Of a stretch of 64,000 nt of DNA, positions 22,816-31,419 are shown in pieces (the first letter of the stretch is position 1; each line of letters starts with the position of its first letter). This DNA is from Raineyella sp034933565. GTDB taxonomy: Bacteria > Actinomycetota > Actinomycetes > Propionibacteriales > Propionibacteriaceae. Location of the stretch: the NCBI RefSeq assembly GCF_034933565.1, contig NZ_JAYFNG010000002.1, positions 124,001-188,000 of the forward strand, given 5' to 3'. The notes below the pieces were generated by a model. That model did no database searches and was not told the origin of the DNA. It saw nothing but the letters and a program-made list of their open reading frames with translations. A program made the translations under genes and the position numbers.

Positions 22816-24419
22816 TGCTCCCTCTCGCCACGCTGGGCAATCCGGCCGTCAACATCGGCATCTTCATCGGCTTCGTCGTCATCACCATGACCGTGGTGGT
22901 CATGGTGACCCGCGGCGGGATGAAGAAGTCCAGTGACTTCTACACCGGCGGTGCCACCTTCTCCGGGCGCCAGAACGGCTTCGCCATCGCCGGCGACTAC
23001 CTGTCCGCCGCCTCCTTCCTCGGCATCGTAGGGTCGGTCGCCTTCTACGGCTACGACGGCCTGCTCTACTCCGTGGGCTTCTTCGTCGCCTGGCTGGTCG
23101 CCCTGCTGCTCGTCGCCGAGCCGCTGCGCAACACCGGCCGCTACACGATGGCCGACGTCATCTCCTTCCGGGTCCAGGACCGTCCGGTCCGGATGGCCGC
23201 AGCCATCTCGACCCTGCTCGTCTCCTTCTTCTACCTGCTCGCCCAGATGGCCGGGGCCGGCGGCCTGGTGGCCCTGCTCCTCGGCATCTCGAGCAAGGCC
23301 GGCCAGAACATCGTCATCGTGATCGTCGGACTGCTGATGGTGGCCTACGTCCTGATCGGTGGCATGAAGGGCACCACCTGGGTGCAGATGATCAAGGCGA
23401 TCCTGCTGATCATCGGTGTGATCGTGATGTCGGTGTGGGTGATGGCGCGGGTCGGGTTCAACCTGTCGACGCTGATCCAGCAGGCGATCGACCACGTCAA
23501 CACGGTCAAGCCGGGCACCGGCGACCATCTGTTGCAACCGATGGGCAAGTACGGCACGAACAAGCTGGGCTTCATCTCGCTCTCGATCGCCCTGGTGCTC
23601 GGGGCGTCCGGCCTGCCGCACGTGCTGATGCGCTTCTACACCGTGCCGACCGCCAAGGAGGCGCGCCGCTCGGTGACCTGGGCCATCGGCCTGATCGGCC
23701 TGTTCTACCTGCTCACCATGATCCTCGGCTTCGGCGCCGCCTGGCTGGTCGGCGCGGAGAAGATCAAGGCGATGCCGGGCGGCGCCAATGCGGCCGCTCC
23801 GGCCCTGGCGTACGAGCTGGGCGGCACCATCCTGATGGCGCTGATCTCCGGTGTGGCGTTCGCGACGATCCTCGCGGTCGTCGCCGGCCTGACCATCACC
23901 GCGTCGGCGTCGTTCGCCCATGACATCTACAACTCGGTGATCAAGAAGGGCACGGCGGAGCCCCGCCAGGAGCTGCGCGTCGCCCGGATCTCCTCGATCG
24001 TCATCGGCCTGATCTCGATCGTCGGTGGTGTCGTCGCGAACGGGCAGAACATCGCCTTCCTGGTGTCGCTGGCCTTCGCGCTCGCCGCCTCGGCGAACCT
24101 GCCGTCGATCCTCTACACGCTCTACTGGAAGCGGTTCAACACCCGCGGTGCGCTGTGGAGCATCTACGGCGGCCTGATCTCGGCGATGGTGCTGATCATC
24201 TTCTCCCCGGCGGTCTCGGGCGCCAAGGACGCGATGTTCCCGCACGCCAACTTCGCCTGGTTCCCGCTGGACAACCCGGCCCTGGTCTCGGTCCCGATCG
24301 GCTTCATCCTCGGCTGGCTCGGCACGATCACCTCGGACGAACACAACGAGGACAAGGCCATCGAGATGGAGGTCCGCTCGCTCACCGGTGCGGGTGCCGG
24401 TGGTGCGATCGACCACTGA
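22815..24419 (+). CDS. actP: Cation/acetate symporter, sodium:solute symporter family
   Basis: 534 residues with about 13 membrane helices. SSS-family features are GGMKKSSDFYTGG (residues 34-46), GDYLSAASFLGI (about 58-69) at the substrate/ion site, the VAYVLIGGMKGTTWVQMIKAILL stretch, and the GLPHVLMRFYTVPTAKEARRS signature (about 262-282). The pairing with DUF485 marks the acetate (or short monocarboxylate, including propionate/pyruvate) branch. It begins at the ATG that overlaps the DUF485 stop; a longer open frame reads back through the partner and is rejected. A hairpin follows 38 bases after the stop. Confidence 0.9.
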   Translation: MLPLATLGNPAVNIGIFIGFVVITMTVVVMVTRGGMKKSSDFYTGGATFSGRQNGFAIAGDYLSAASFLGIVGSVAFYGYDGLLYSVGFFVAWLVALLLVAEPLRNTGRYTMADVISFRVQDRPVRMAAAISTLLVSFFYLLAQMAGAGGLVALLLGISSKAGQNIVIVIVGLLMVAYVLIGGMKGTTWVQMIKAILLIIGVIVMSVWVMARVGFNLSTLIQQAIDHVNTVKPGTGDHLLQPMGKYGTNKLGFISLSIALVLGASGLPHVLMRFYTVPTAKEARRSVTWAIGLIGLFYLLTMILGFGAAWLVGAEKIKAMPGGANAAAPALAYELGGTILMALISGVAFATILAVVAGLTITASASFAHDIYNSVIKKGTAEPRQELRVARISSIVIGLISIVGGVVANGQNIAFLVSLAFALAASANLPSILYTLYWKRFNTRGALWSIYGGLISAMVLIIFSPAVSGAKDAMFPHANFAWFPLDNPALVSVPIGFILGWLGTITSDEHNEDKAIEMEVRSLTGAGAGGAIDH

Positions 24420-24456
24420 TCGGTCGTCCGGATCGGTGACTATCCGAGCTCTTCGT

Positions 24457-24488
24457 GACAGCCCGTCGGGTCCGCCCGGCGGGCTGTC
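24457..24488. terminator. Hairpin after actP
   Basis: GACAGCCCG at 24457-24465 pairs with CGGGCTGTC at 24480-24488 around a GC-rich 14-base loop. Likely terminator of the actP transcript. Confidence 0.55.
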
Positions 24489-24627
24489 GCCGTGTCCGGG
24501 TCCGCGGGTGCGGGTGCCGTCGCTGTCCCGGGGGAAGAGTGCCGTCGCCACCCACGTCGCCCCGGTGGCGGGCCGGGTCGTGACACCGTGTTCACGACTG
24601 AGGGGACCCTGTGAATCCGTGGACTCG

Positions 24628-24650
24628 GGGTAGCCTTTCGGCTACCCTTT
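24628..24650 (+). terminator. Compact hairpin with TTTC loop
   Basis: GGGTAGCC, loop TTTC, GGCTACCC, then TTT: a perfect 8-base stem with a short T-tail. It is a good intrinsic terminator shape, but 210 bases beyond actP, so it may end a small RNA or an extended 3' UTR. Confidence 0.5.
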
Positions 24651-24775
24651 CTGCAGGTGCGCAGACATGCGCCCTCCAGATCGTCGCTCGCTGACATCAT
24701 CCCCCCCGTACGCCAGCGGTGCGACAAACCCAGTGGTCGACCGCCCCGTGTGGTCGACTACTGCTGGTTTTACCG

Positions 24776-24818
24776 GTCACATGATGTGCCGTGATGATTT
24801 GTCGGTCACAGATGTGAC
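24776..24818. promoter_or_regulatory. Clustered TCACA/TGTGA palindromes
   Basis: CACATGATGTG at 24778-24788 and GTCACAGATGTGAC at 24805-24818 are two near-perfect palindromes of similar design, with further GTGATGA and GGTCAC half-sites around them. They are 150-190 bases before the DUF2207 gene and look like binding sites for one dimeric regulator. Confidence 0.4.
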
Positions 24819-24955
24819 GTGTCGTGTCGGTCACCCGGCTCCCCGGTCACAACGGGGCATCCCAGCGCCGCGGAACCGTACGGCCGAGCGTGCGTGACCC
24901 CGAGCGTGGCTGCACCCAGGGCGTGACCGAAGCCGGAGCGTGATTGACCCCTCCG

Positions 24956-24961
24956 TACGCT
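24956..24961 (+). promoter_or_regulatory. Leaderless -10 box for the DUF2207 gene
   Basis: TACGCT, six bases, then the GTG at 24968. Confidence 0.45.
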
Positions 24962-24967
24962 GGGGGC

Positions 24968-26203
24968 GTGACTCCCGTCTCCGTGCTCATGCTGGTCGTC
25001 GGTCTCGTGGTGACGGCCGTCACCGTCCTGGCGATCGTCCGGTCCCGCCGCGGCGGCCTCGACGAGATCTATGACGGGGTCATCCCGGGTCAGTTGCCCG
25101 CGCCGGGCCAGCCGGCCCTGACCCGCCGGGTGCCGGACAGCGAGTACACCAAGGCGCTCGCCGTGCAGTTCACCCCGCCCAAGGGGCTGCGCCCCGGCCT
25201 GGTCGGCACGGTCTACGACGGCGTCGCCGAGAGCCGTGACGTCACCGCCACCATCGTCGACCTCGCCGTGCGCGGGTACGTGAAGATCACCGCGGTCGAG
25301 CCCGCGGGTGAGCCGGCGGTCGACCGCCCGGGCGGGCGGGGGCCGACCCATCCGGCGGATCGCCGGGGCGGCACGGAGAAGCCGGACTGGGAGATCACCG
25401 CCCAGGACCCGCCCGTCGGCGATGAGCTGTCGGTGATGGAGGCGCACCTGCTCAACGGCATGTTCGCGCACGGCCCGACGGTGCGCATCTCGCAACTGAC
25501 CGGCGATTTCGGGCAGGTGATGCGCGAGGCGGTGCAGGCGCTCTACTCCGAGGTCGTGCACCGTGGCTGGTACCGCCGCCACCCGCGCGCCAGGAACGGG
25601 CTCAGCGGGGCCGGGCTGTGGGGCCTGGCGCTCGGTGGCGCCGTGGTGATGGCGGTCATCGGCGGCGTCGGCGGGGTCGGCGGCGGCCTGCTCACCCTGG
25701 TGTCGGCCGGGGCCTGGGCGCGCTGGGGGCGGGTCCGGCCCGGACGCACCGCGGAGGGCACCGCCGTCCGGATCCAGGCGCTGGCCTTCGAGGAGTACCT
25801 GCGGACCGCCGAGGCGGACCAGATCAGATTCGAGGAGGCGGCCGACCTCTTCTCCCGCTACCTGCCGTACGCGATCGTCTTCGGGGTCGCGGACCACTGG
25901 GCGAGCGTGTTCGGCGAGGTGGCGGCGAAGGCGCAGCTGGCCGGCTACGACCAGCTCGACTTCGGCCTCGACTGGATCGACATGATGATGCTCGCCGACC
26001 TGCTGGACGTCCCCCAGCTGGCCATCATGCTCGGCGAGGGGGTCGCCGAGCTGGTCAGCGATCTGGACTTCTCCGGGATCGCGGACGCCGTCGGCGGCGG
26101 GCTGTCGGCGGTCACCGACGGGGTGTCCAGCTTCGTCGACTCCACCGGTGGCCTGGACAGCCTCGGCGACGGCTGCGACGGGTGCGACCTGGACTTCGGC
26201 TAG
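24968..26203 (+). CDS. DUF2207-like membrane protein, shortened
   Basis: 411 residues. A helix at about 3-22 is followed by the cytosolic part common to DUF2207 proteins (VGTVYDGVAESRDVTATIVDLAVRGYVKI near 75-105), a second hydrophobic region (about 210-245), the FEEYLRTAEADQIRFEEAADLFSRYLPYAIVFGVADHWA signature (about 271-310), and a Gly/Asp tail with three Cys residues (GCDGCDLDFG). Typical family members carry an additional N-terminal extracellular beta domain and signal peptide, which are missing here. The function of the family is unknown. The start is set by TACGCT plus six bases. It converges on the mscS gene with a 24-base gap. Confidence 0.8.
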   Translation: MTPVSVLMLVVGLVVTAVTVLAIVRSRRGGLDEIYDGVIPGQLPAPGQPALTRRVPDSEYTKALAVQFTPPKGLRPGLVGTVYDGVAESRDVTATIVDLAVRGYVKITAVEPAGEPAVDRPGGRGPTHPADRRGGTEKPDWEITAQDPPVGDELSVMEAHLLNGMFAHGPTVRISQLTGDFGQVMREAVQALYSEVVHRGWYRRHPRARNGLSGAGLWGLALGGAVVMAVIGGVGGVGGGLLTLVSAGAWARWGRVRPGRTAEGTAVRIQALAFEEYLRTAEADQIRFEEAADLFSRYLPYAIVFGVADHWASVFGEVAAKAQLAGYDQLDFGLDWIDMMMLADLLDVPQLAIMLGEGVAELVSDLDFSGIADAVGGGLSAVTDGVSSFVDSTGGLDSLGDGCDGCDLDFG

Positions 26204-26227
26204 GCGCTTTCGGTGCGGGGACCTCGG

Positions 26228-27121
26228 TCAGGCGCCGGCCTGATCGGCGGCCGTCGGCACCGCGGGATCCTCGATGCCCGCGACGTGCAGGGCGGTGCGG
26301 ATCCGGCTGAGCGCCTCGCGCTGGAAGCCCCACTGCTGGTTGGCCAGGGTGTCGGCGATGGCGCGCAACTTCGTCTGCACGGCGTTCATGCTGTCCACGC
26401 CGAGCACCTGCGGTTCAGCGATCAGCACCTGCTGCCACTCCTCCTGGCCGGCCATCTCGGTGAGGACCTGCTTCATGATCTCGATCGCCGGGGCGGGGTC
26501 GGCACCCACCGCGATCGGGATGTCGATGATGGCGGTCGAGGTGCCCTGCGAGGAGTTGCCGAGCTGGGTGATGTCGCCGTTGCGGACGTACCAGACGACG
26601 CCGGAGAACGCGCGCAGCCGGGTCACTCGCAGCCCGACCTCCTCGACCCGCCCGGAGATCTTGTCGTTGATCTGGATCCAGTCCCCGACGCCGAACTGGT
26701 CCTCGGAGACCATGAAGATGCCGGACAGGTAGTCCTTCACCAGGGACTGCGCGCCGAAGCCGATGGCGACACCACCGATGCTGGCGCTGGCCAGCAGCGG
26801 CGCCATCGGCACGCCGAGGACGTTCATCACCGTCATCACCACGATCACCACCAGGACGATGTCGAGGATGTTGCGCAACAGGCTGGCGGTGGTGTTGGCC
26901 CGGGCCGCGTAGCGCTCGTCGGACATGTCCGCCGCCCGGCGCAGGATCTCGGTGGCCCGCAGCCGCTTGCCGCTCGCGTCCTTGATCATCATCCCGGTGA
27001 TCCGCCGGATCGCCCGGGCCAGCAGGCCCCGGACGAGGAGAGCGACCAGGACGGTCACGACGATGACGATCGCGTTGTTGATCCACTGCTCGGTGACTTG
27101 TTCGGACACTGGCCAGGGCAC
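26228..27121 (-). CDS. MscS-family mechanosensitive ion channel
   Basis: 297 residues. It has helices at about 15-35 and 82-105, then the pore helix and MscS signature (ASIGGVAIGFGAQSLVKDYLSG, about 111-132), the beta domain (EDQFGVGDWIQINDKISGRVEEVGLRVTRLR) and the alpha/beta C-terminal domain. It releases solutes on hypo-osmotic shock. The size is close to the minimal E. coli MscS. The GTG start follows GGAGG by five bases; a second GTG four codons on is possible. The gene stands alone between a convergent DUF2207 gene and thiE. Confidence 0.92.
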   Translation of the reverse strand: MPWPVSEQVTEQWINNAIVIVVTVLVALLVRGLLARAIRRITGMMIKDASGKRLRATEILRRAADMSDERYAARANTTASLLRNILDIVLVVIVVMTVMNVLGVPMAPLLASASIGGVAIGFGAQSLVKDYLSGIFMVSEDQFGVGDWIQINDKISGRVEEVGLRVTRLRAFSGVVWYVRNGDITQLGNSSQGTSTAIIDIPIAVGADPAPAIEIMKQVLTEMAGQEEWQQVLIAEPQVLGVDSMNAVQTKLRAIADTLANQQWGFQREALSRIRTALHVAGIEDPAVPTAADQAGA

Positions 27122-27261
27122 GGGTGCCTCCGATCCGGGTGGGGGAATGGTCAGGTGGTGGCGCGGTGGCGTCGTTCCGATCCTGCCACGCGCTCCGGAC
27201 CGGTCGCGGTACGGGCGTCAGCGCTCCCGGACCCGCCGGGCCGCAGCGCTTCCGGGCGGGG

Positions 27262-28047
27262 TCAGCGCCCCCAGGCCCGCCGCAGCGTCGCGGCGGCCTC
27301 CCGCGGGGAGGGCCGACCGCAGATGGCCGAGACGACACTGATCCCGTCGACGCCGGTCGCCCGGACGGCCCGCACGCGGTCCGGGCCGATCCCGCCGATG
27401 GCGACGCTGGGCCACGGGCTCGCCGCGGCGACGACCGCCGTACGTTCCGGGCCACCCGCCTCGGCGGCGTCCGGCTTGGTCGCGGTGTCCCAGACCGGGC
27501 CGATGCCGACGTAGTCGATCAGGTCCTCGCCGAGGGCCCGGGCCACCTCGAGATGCCCGACGGTCTGCACCGACAGGCCGAGCAGCCGGTCCGGGCCGAG
27601 CGCGGCCCGCGCCTCGTCGATGGGCAGGTCGCCCTGGCCCACATGGGCGCCCTCGGCACCGATCGCCGCGACCAGGTGCACCCGGTCGTTGATGATCAGC
27701 GGGACCCGGCCGGCCAGCGCGGTGTGCAGCTCGCGGCCGATCCGGACAAAGGTGGCGTCGTCGACCTGCGTGTCGCGCAACTGCACCAGCGTGACCCCGC
27801 CCTCGACGGCCTCCAGGACGGTCCGCACCAGACCGTACGCGGCGGTCATCGCGGGGTCGGTGACCAGATAGAGCCGGTAGTCCGCAGTCGGGCGGTCGGA
27901 CGTCGATATCGCGGGGTGGTCGGATGCCGATATCGCGGGGTGGCCGGATGCCGACGTCGGGGCAGGGCCCCGAGCGGGCATCGTCGCGGGCTCTGGTGTC
28001 GGCACAGGCGCGGCGGGTGCAGGGGAGGGGCCGGGGGCGGTGGTCAT
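27262..28047 (-). CDS. thiE: Thiamine-phosphate synthase
   Basis: A 261-residue enzyme joining the pyrimidine and thiazole halves of thiamine. The core starts near residue 57 (YRLYLVTDP), with QLRDTQ, the IINDRVHLV strand, GAHVGQGDLP, and GIGPVWDTATKP, the diphosphate- and thiazole-binding motifs. Residues 1-55 are an unusual Ala/Pro/Ser tail with 8-residue repeats (ISASDHPA type). The ATG is supported by its ATGA overlap with thiM; an internal Met at residue 23 is an alternative. It forms a two-gene salvage operon with thiM. Confidence 0.92.
   Translation of the reverse strand: MTTAPGPSPAPAAPVPTPEPATMPARGPAPTSASGHPAISASDHPAISTSDRPTADYRLYLVTDPAMTAAYGLVRTVLEAVEGGVTLVQLRDTQVDDATFVRIGRELHTALAGRVPLIINDRVHLVAAIGAEGAHVGQGDLPIDEARAALGPDRLLGLSVQTVGHLEVARALGEDLIDYVGIGPVWDTATKPDAAEAGGPERTAVVAAASPWPSVAIGGIGPDRVRAVRATGVDGISVVSAICGRPSPREAAATLRRAWGR
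27893..27960 (-). repeat. 24-base in-frame repeats in the 5' part of thiE
   Basis: About 2.8 units (27893, 27917, 27941) containing GATATCGCGGGGTGG, coding an eight-residue Ser/Asp/His/Pro unit in the N-terminal tail of ThiE. Confidence 0.65.
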
Positions 28048-28847
28048 CGTTCCTCCAGTGTGACCCGGTCGGCAAGCTGCTCGGCGGTGACCGCGCCGAG
28101 GGCGTCGAGCAGGCCGACGGCGAACGAACCGGTGCCGTTCTTCGGCGCGGCCTCGGCCGCCAAGCAGAGCAGGGTGGTGGCCGTCGCGGCCGCCACCAGC
28201 GGGTCGGGTGTGGTGGCGGCGAAGCCGGCCATCAGGGCCCCCAGTGCGCAGCCGACCCCGGTGACCTTCGTCATCAGCTCGTGCCCGTTGCGCAGCGCCA
28301 CGGTCCGGGTGCCGTCGGTGAGGTAGTCGGTCGGGCCGCTGACCGCGACGACGGTGCCGAGCTCCGTGGCGAGCTGCCGGGCCGAGCCCACCGCATCATC
28401 GGCGGAGTGGGAGGACTCCACCCCCCGGCCGCCGGCGCCGCCGAGCAGGCCGAGGATCTCCGAGGCGTTGCCGCGTACGACGGTCGGGTGCTGCTCGAGC
28501 AGCTCGACCGCCACCTGCGTACGCCACCCGATGGCACCGGCGGCGACCGGGTCGAGCACCCACGGCACGGCGTGCTCCCGGGCGGACGCCGCGGCCAGCC
28601 GCATCGCCGCCACGGTGTGGTCCTGCGGGGTGCCGAGGTTGACCAGCACGCCGCCCGCGACGGCGGCGAACTCGCCGGCCTCGTGCGGGTTGTCGACCAT
28701 CGCGGGGGCGCCGCCGGCGGCCAGCACGACGTTCGCGGTGAAGTTGGTCACCACCGAGTTCGTCAGGCAGTGCACCAGCGGGACCCCGGTGCGGAACCTC
28801 TCCAGTGAGGCGGCGAGTGCGGACGGCGTGACGGGCGAGAGCTCCAT
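28044..28847 (-). CDS. thiM: Hydroxyethylthiazole kinase
   Basis: A 267-residue kinase phosphorylating 4-methyl-5-hydroxyethylthiazole in thiamine salvage. Family motifs are VHCLTNSVVTNFTANVVLAAG (about 25-45), MVDNPHEAGEFA, VLDPVAAGA, and the catalytic VTGVGCALGALMAGF near the C-terminus. The length is normal. The ATG at 28847 gives the usual N-terminus; a GTG four codons upstream is possible, and neither has a clear Shine-Dalgarno. The stop overlaps the thiE start. I looked for a TPP riboswitch in the 72 bases to the divergent ATPase gene and saw none. Confidence 0.93.
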   Translation of the reverse strand: MELSPVTPSALAASLERFRTGVPLVHCLTNSVVTNFTANVVLAAGGAPAMVDNPHEAGEFAAVAGGVLVNLGTPQDHTVAAMRLAAASAREHAVPWVLDPVAAGAIGWRTQVAVELLEQHPTVVRGNASEILGLLGGAGGRGVESSHSADDAVGSARQLATELGTVVAVSGPTDYLTDGTRTVALRNGHELMTKVTGVGCALGALMAGFAATTPDPLVAAATATTLLCLAAEAAPKNGTGSFAVGLLDALGAVTAEQLADRVTLEER

Positions 28848-28907
28848 GGCCCGACACACTATCCAGCGAGATCTGCCGTGATCTGGGGGGATCGGTAGAC
28901 GGCACCA

Positions 28908-28913
28908 TAGAGT
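28908..28913 (+). promoter_or_regulatory. Leaderless -10 box for the AAA ATPase gene
   Basis: TAGAGT, six bases, then the GTG at 28920. Confidence 0.5.
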
Positions 28914-28919
28914 GACGGT

Positions 28920-30101
28920 GTGGACCCGATCCAGAACCCGTACGCACCGGGGGCCGGGCAACGACCGCCCGCCCTGACCGGTCGGGACGACGAGTTGGCG
29001 GCCTTCGACGTCGTGCTCGCCCGGGTGGCCAAGGGCCGGCCGGAACGCTCGATGGTGCTCACCGGGCTGCGCGGTGTCGGCAAGACCGTGCTGCTCAACA
29101 CCCTGCGGTCCTCGGCGGTGCGCGCCGGCTGGGGCACCGGCAAGTTCGAGGCCCGCCCCGGCCAGTCGCTGCGTCGTCCGCTCGGCGCCGCCCTGCACAT
29201 GGCGGTCCGCGAGCTCGGTCACCCCTCCCGGTCCGGGACCGTGCTCGGCACCGTACGGTCCTTCGTCGAGGCCGACGCCCGGCCCGGCACCAAGCTGCGG
29301 GACCGGTGGAACCCGGGCATCAACGTGCCCGCGACCAGGGGACGGGCCGACTCGGGCGACATCGAGATCGACCTGGTCGAGGTGCTCACCGACATCGGCG
29401 GGCTGGCCCTCGACCTCGGCACCGGCGTCGCGCTGCACATCGACGAGATGCAGGACCTCGAGCCGCCGGACGTGTCGGCCATCTGCGCCGCCTGCCACGA
29501 GCTGAGCCAGCAGGGGCTGCCGCTGATCGTCGTCGGCGCCGGCCTGCCGCACCTGCCGGCCGTGCTGTCGGCGTCGAAGTCCTACTCCGAGCGACTGTTC
29601 CGCTACGTACGGATCGACCGGCTGTCCCGGGAGGCGGCCGATGCCGCGCTGGCCGAGCCGGCCGCCGACGAGGGCGCCGCGTACGATCCGGCCGCGCTGG
29701 CCGCGCTCTACCGGGCCACCGGCGGCTATCCGTACTTCATCCAGGCGTACGGCAAGGCGGTCTGGGATGTGGCGACGGTCTCGCCGATCTGCGCCGATGA
29801 CGTCGCGGTCGCGGTGCCGCAGGCCGAGTCGGAGCTGGCCGTCGGCTTCTTCGGGTCGCGCTACGAGCGCGCCACCCCGGCGGAGCGGGAATACCTGCGG
29901 GCGATGGCCGAGATCGGTGGGGAGGACCCGGTGGGCACCGCCGAGGTCGCCGTCCACCTCGACCGCAAGCCGCAGAGCCTCTCCCCGGCCCGCGACTCGC
30001 TGCTGAAGAAGGGCCTGGTCTACTCCGGTGAGCGCGGCAAGGTGCAGTTCACCGTGCCGCACTTCGGCCGCTACCTGCGGGGCGCGACGGCCACGGAGTA
30101 G
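28920..30101 (+). CDS. AAA-type ATPase with C-terminal winged helix
   Basis: 393 residues. An N-terminal TGRDDELAAFD segment resembles Orc1/Cdc6- and STAND-like ATPases; Walker A is GLRGVGKTVLLN (about 49-60) and Walker B LHIDEMQDL (about 172-180), followed by VVGAGLPHLP, which may hold sensor 1. Residues 220-290 look like an alpha-helical lid (GGYPYFIQAYG), and about 320-390 form a winged helix (VAVHLDRKPQSLSPARDSLLKKGLV). Similar stand-alone proteins are widespread in actinobacteria with no assigned role; some relatives belong to conflict systems. The GTG lies six bases after a TAGAGT box. The next genes are sbcDC, 160 bases away, with their own promoter. Confidence 0.8.
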   Translation: MDPIQNPYAPGAGQRPPALTGRDDELAAFDVVLARVAKGRPERSMVLTGLRGVGKTVLLNTLRSSAVRAGWGTGKFEARPGQSLRRPLGAALHMAVRELGHPSRSGTVLGTVRSFVEADARPGTKLRDRWNPGINVPATRGRADSGDIEIDLVEVLTDIGGLALDLGTGVALHIDEMQDLEPPDVSAICAACHELSQQGLPLIVVGAGLPHLPAVLSASKSYSERLFRYVRIDRLSREAADAALAEPAADEGAAYDPAALAALYRATGGYPYFIQAYGKAVWDVATVSPICADDVAVAVPQAESELAVGFFGSRYERATPAEREYLRAMAEIGGEDPVGTAEVAVHLDRKPQSLSPARDSLLKKGLVYSGERGKVQFTVPHFGRYLRGATATE

Positions 30102-30251
30102 GACGGCCACGGAGCAAGCGGAAACGCCACCCGCTCGTCCCGTCCGATCGGCGCACCGTGGGCCCGTCGACGGGTGGCCGTTCGATGGTCCGTACGGGCC
30201 GATCGGAGGGCCGATCGGAGCGCCCTGTCGGGAAATGTCAGCGGCCGGTCC

Positions 30252-30257
30252 TAGCGT
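30252..30257 (+). promoter_or_regulatory. Leaderless -10 box for sbcDC
   Basis: TAGCGT, six bases, then the ATG at 30264. Confidence 0.5.
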
Positions 30258-30263
30258 TCAGAC

Positions 30264-31418
30264 ATGCGCATCCTGCACACCGCTGACTGGCACCTGGGGC
30301 GGACCCTGCACGGCGAGAGCCTGCAGACCGCCCACGAGACGTTCGCCGACCACCTGGTCGAGGTGGTCGAGGCCGAGCGGATCGACGCCGTGCTGGTCGC
30401 CGGTGACGTGTACGACCGCGCCATCCCGCCGGTCGAGTCGGTCGCGCTGCTCGGCGAGACACTGGGCCGGCTGACCGCGCGCACCCGGGTGGTGATCACC
30501 TCCGGCAACCACGACTCCGCCGTCCGGCTGGGCTTCGGGGCGGGGATGTTCCGTGATCGGCTGAGCGTCCGCACCCGGGTGGCCGAGGTCGGCCGGCCGG
30601 TCGTCGTGCCGGACGTCGAGGGGAACGACGGTCTGGTCGTCTATCCGGTGCCCTACCTCGATCCGGACGGCACCCGGCAGGAGCTGGGCGGGGTGGAGCG
30701 GACCCATGCCGCGGTGGTCGGGGCCGCCATGGAGCGGATCGCCGAGGACCGTGCCCGGCGCGACCCCGCGGTGCCGGTGACGGTGCTCGCCCACGAGTTC
30801 GTCGGGACCGGCGAGACGTCGGACTCCGAGCGGGACATCCGGGTCGGTGGGATCGGCTCGGTGCCGTCGGCGGTGTTCCGGGCGGCCGGCGCGTCGTACG
30901 TCGCGCTGGGGCACTTGCACCGGGCCCAGCGGACCGGTGACCCGGAGCGTGACCCGCTGATGCGCTACGCCGGCTCCCCGCTGGCGTTCTCCTTCTCCGA
31001 GGCCGGCCAGGTGAAGTCCAGTGTGATCGTCGACTTCGACGGGCCGGCGCCGGTGGTGCGGACCGTGCCCACCCCCGTGCCGCGCCGCCTGGTCCGGGTC
31101 CGCGGCACGCTGGCCGAGCTGGAGTCGTCGGCCTGGGACGCCGACCGGGACGCCTGGGCCGAGGTGATCGTCACCGACCCGATCCGGACCGCCGACATGA
31201 TGGCCCGGGCCCGGGCCTGCTTCCCGCATCTGCTGACCTTCGCCCACCAGCCCGCCGACCGGGTCGCCGAGGGACCGTCCCGGATCACCGCTGCGGTCGA
31301 CCCGCTCGAGGTGCTGACCGACTTCGTCGCGGACGCGGGCGGTCGGGCCGCCACCGCCGACGAGGAACTGGTCCTGCGCGAGGCGTACGAGGCCGTCCGG
31401 ACGTTGGCGGTGGCCTGA
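30264..31418 (+). CDS. sbcD: Exonuclease subunit SbcD
   Basis: A 384-residue Mre11-type nuclease subunit that with SbcC cleaves DNA hairpins and blocked ends. It carries all phosphoesterase motifs: MRILHTADWHLGRTLHG at the start, VLVAGDVYDRAIPP (about 43-56), TSGNHDSAVRLG (about 78-89), a mid-protein His in LAHEFVGTGETSDSE, and YVALGHLHRAQ (about 212-222). The C-terminal capping region contacts SbcC. The stop is one base from the sbcC start. Leaderless start. Confidence 0.96.
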   Translation: MRILHTADWHLGRTLHGESLQTAHETFADHLVEVVEAERIDAVLVAGDVYDRAIPPVESVALLGETLGRLTARTRVVITSGNHDSAVRLGFGAGMFRDRLSVRTRVAEVGRPVVVPDVEGNDGLVVYPVPYLDPDGTRQELGGVERTHAAVVGAAMERIAEDRARRDPAVPVTVLAHEFVGTGETSDSERDIRVGGIGSVPSAVFRAAGASYVALGHLHRAQRTGDPERDPLMRYAGSPLAFSFSEAGQVKSSVIVDFDGPAPVVRTVPTPVPRRLVRVRGTLAELESSAWDADRDAWAEVIVTDPIRTADMMARARACFPHLLTFAHQPADRVAEGPSRITAAVDPLEVLTDFVADAGGRAATADEELVLREAYEAVRTLAVA

Positions 31419-31419
31419 C

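Larger units (their letters stand above)
24420..24967. other. Intergenic region of about 550 bases after actP
   Basis: No gene is supported. It contains the actP hairpin, a second compact hairpin at 24628-24647, repeated GTGGTCGAC at 24734 and 24760, and a cluster of TCACA/TGTGA palindromes at 24776-24818 ahead of the DUF2207 gene. Confidence 0.5.

Noticed and set aside
22608..24551. 647-codon minus-strand frame opposite actP
   Set aside because: Asp/His/Arg/Gln-rich shadow of a bona fide symporter gene.
28848..28919. TPP riboswitch ahead of thiM-thiE
   Set aside because: Thiamine genes often carry one, but the 72-base gap is too short and lacks the CTGAGA core and the GGATAATGCCAGCG-type element.
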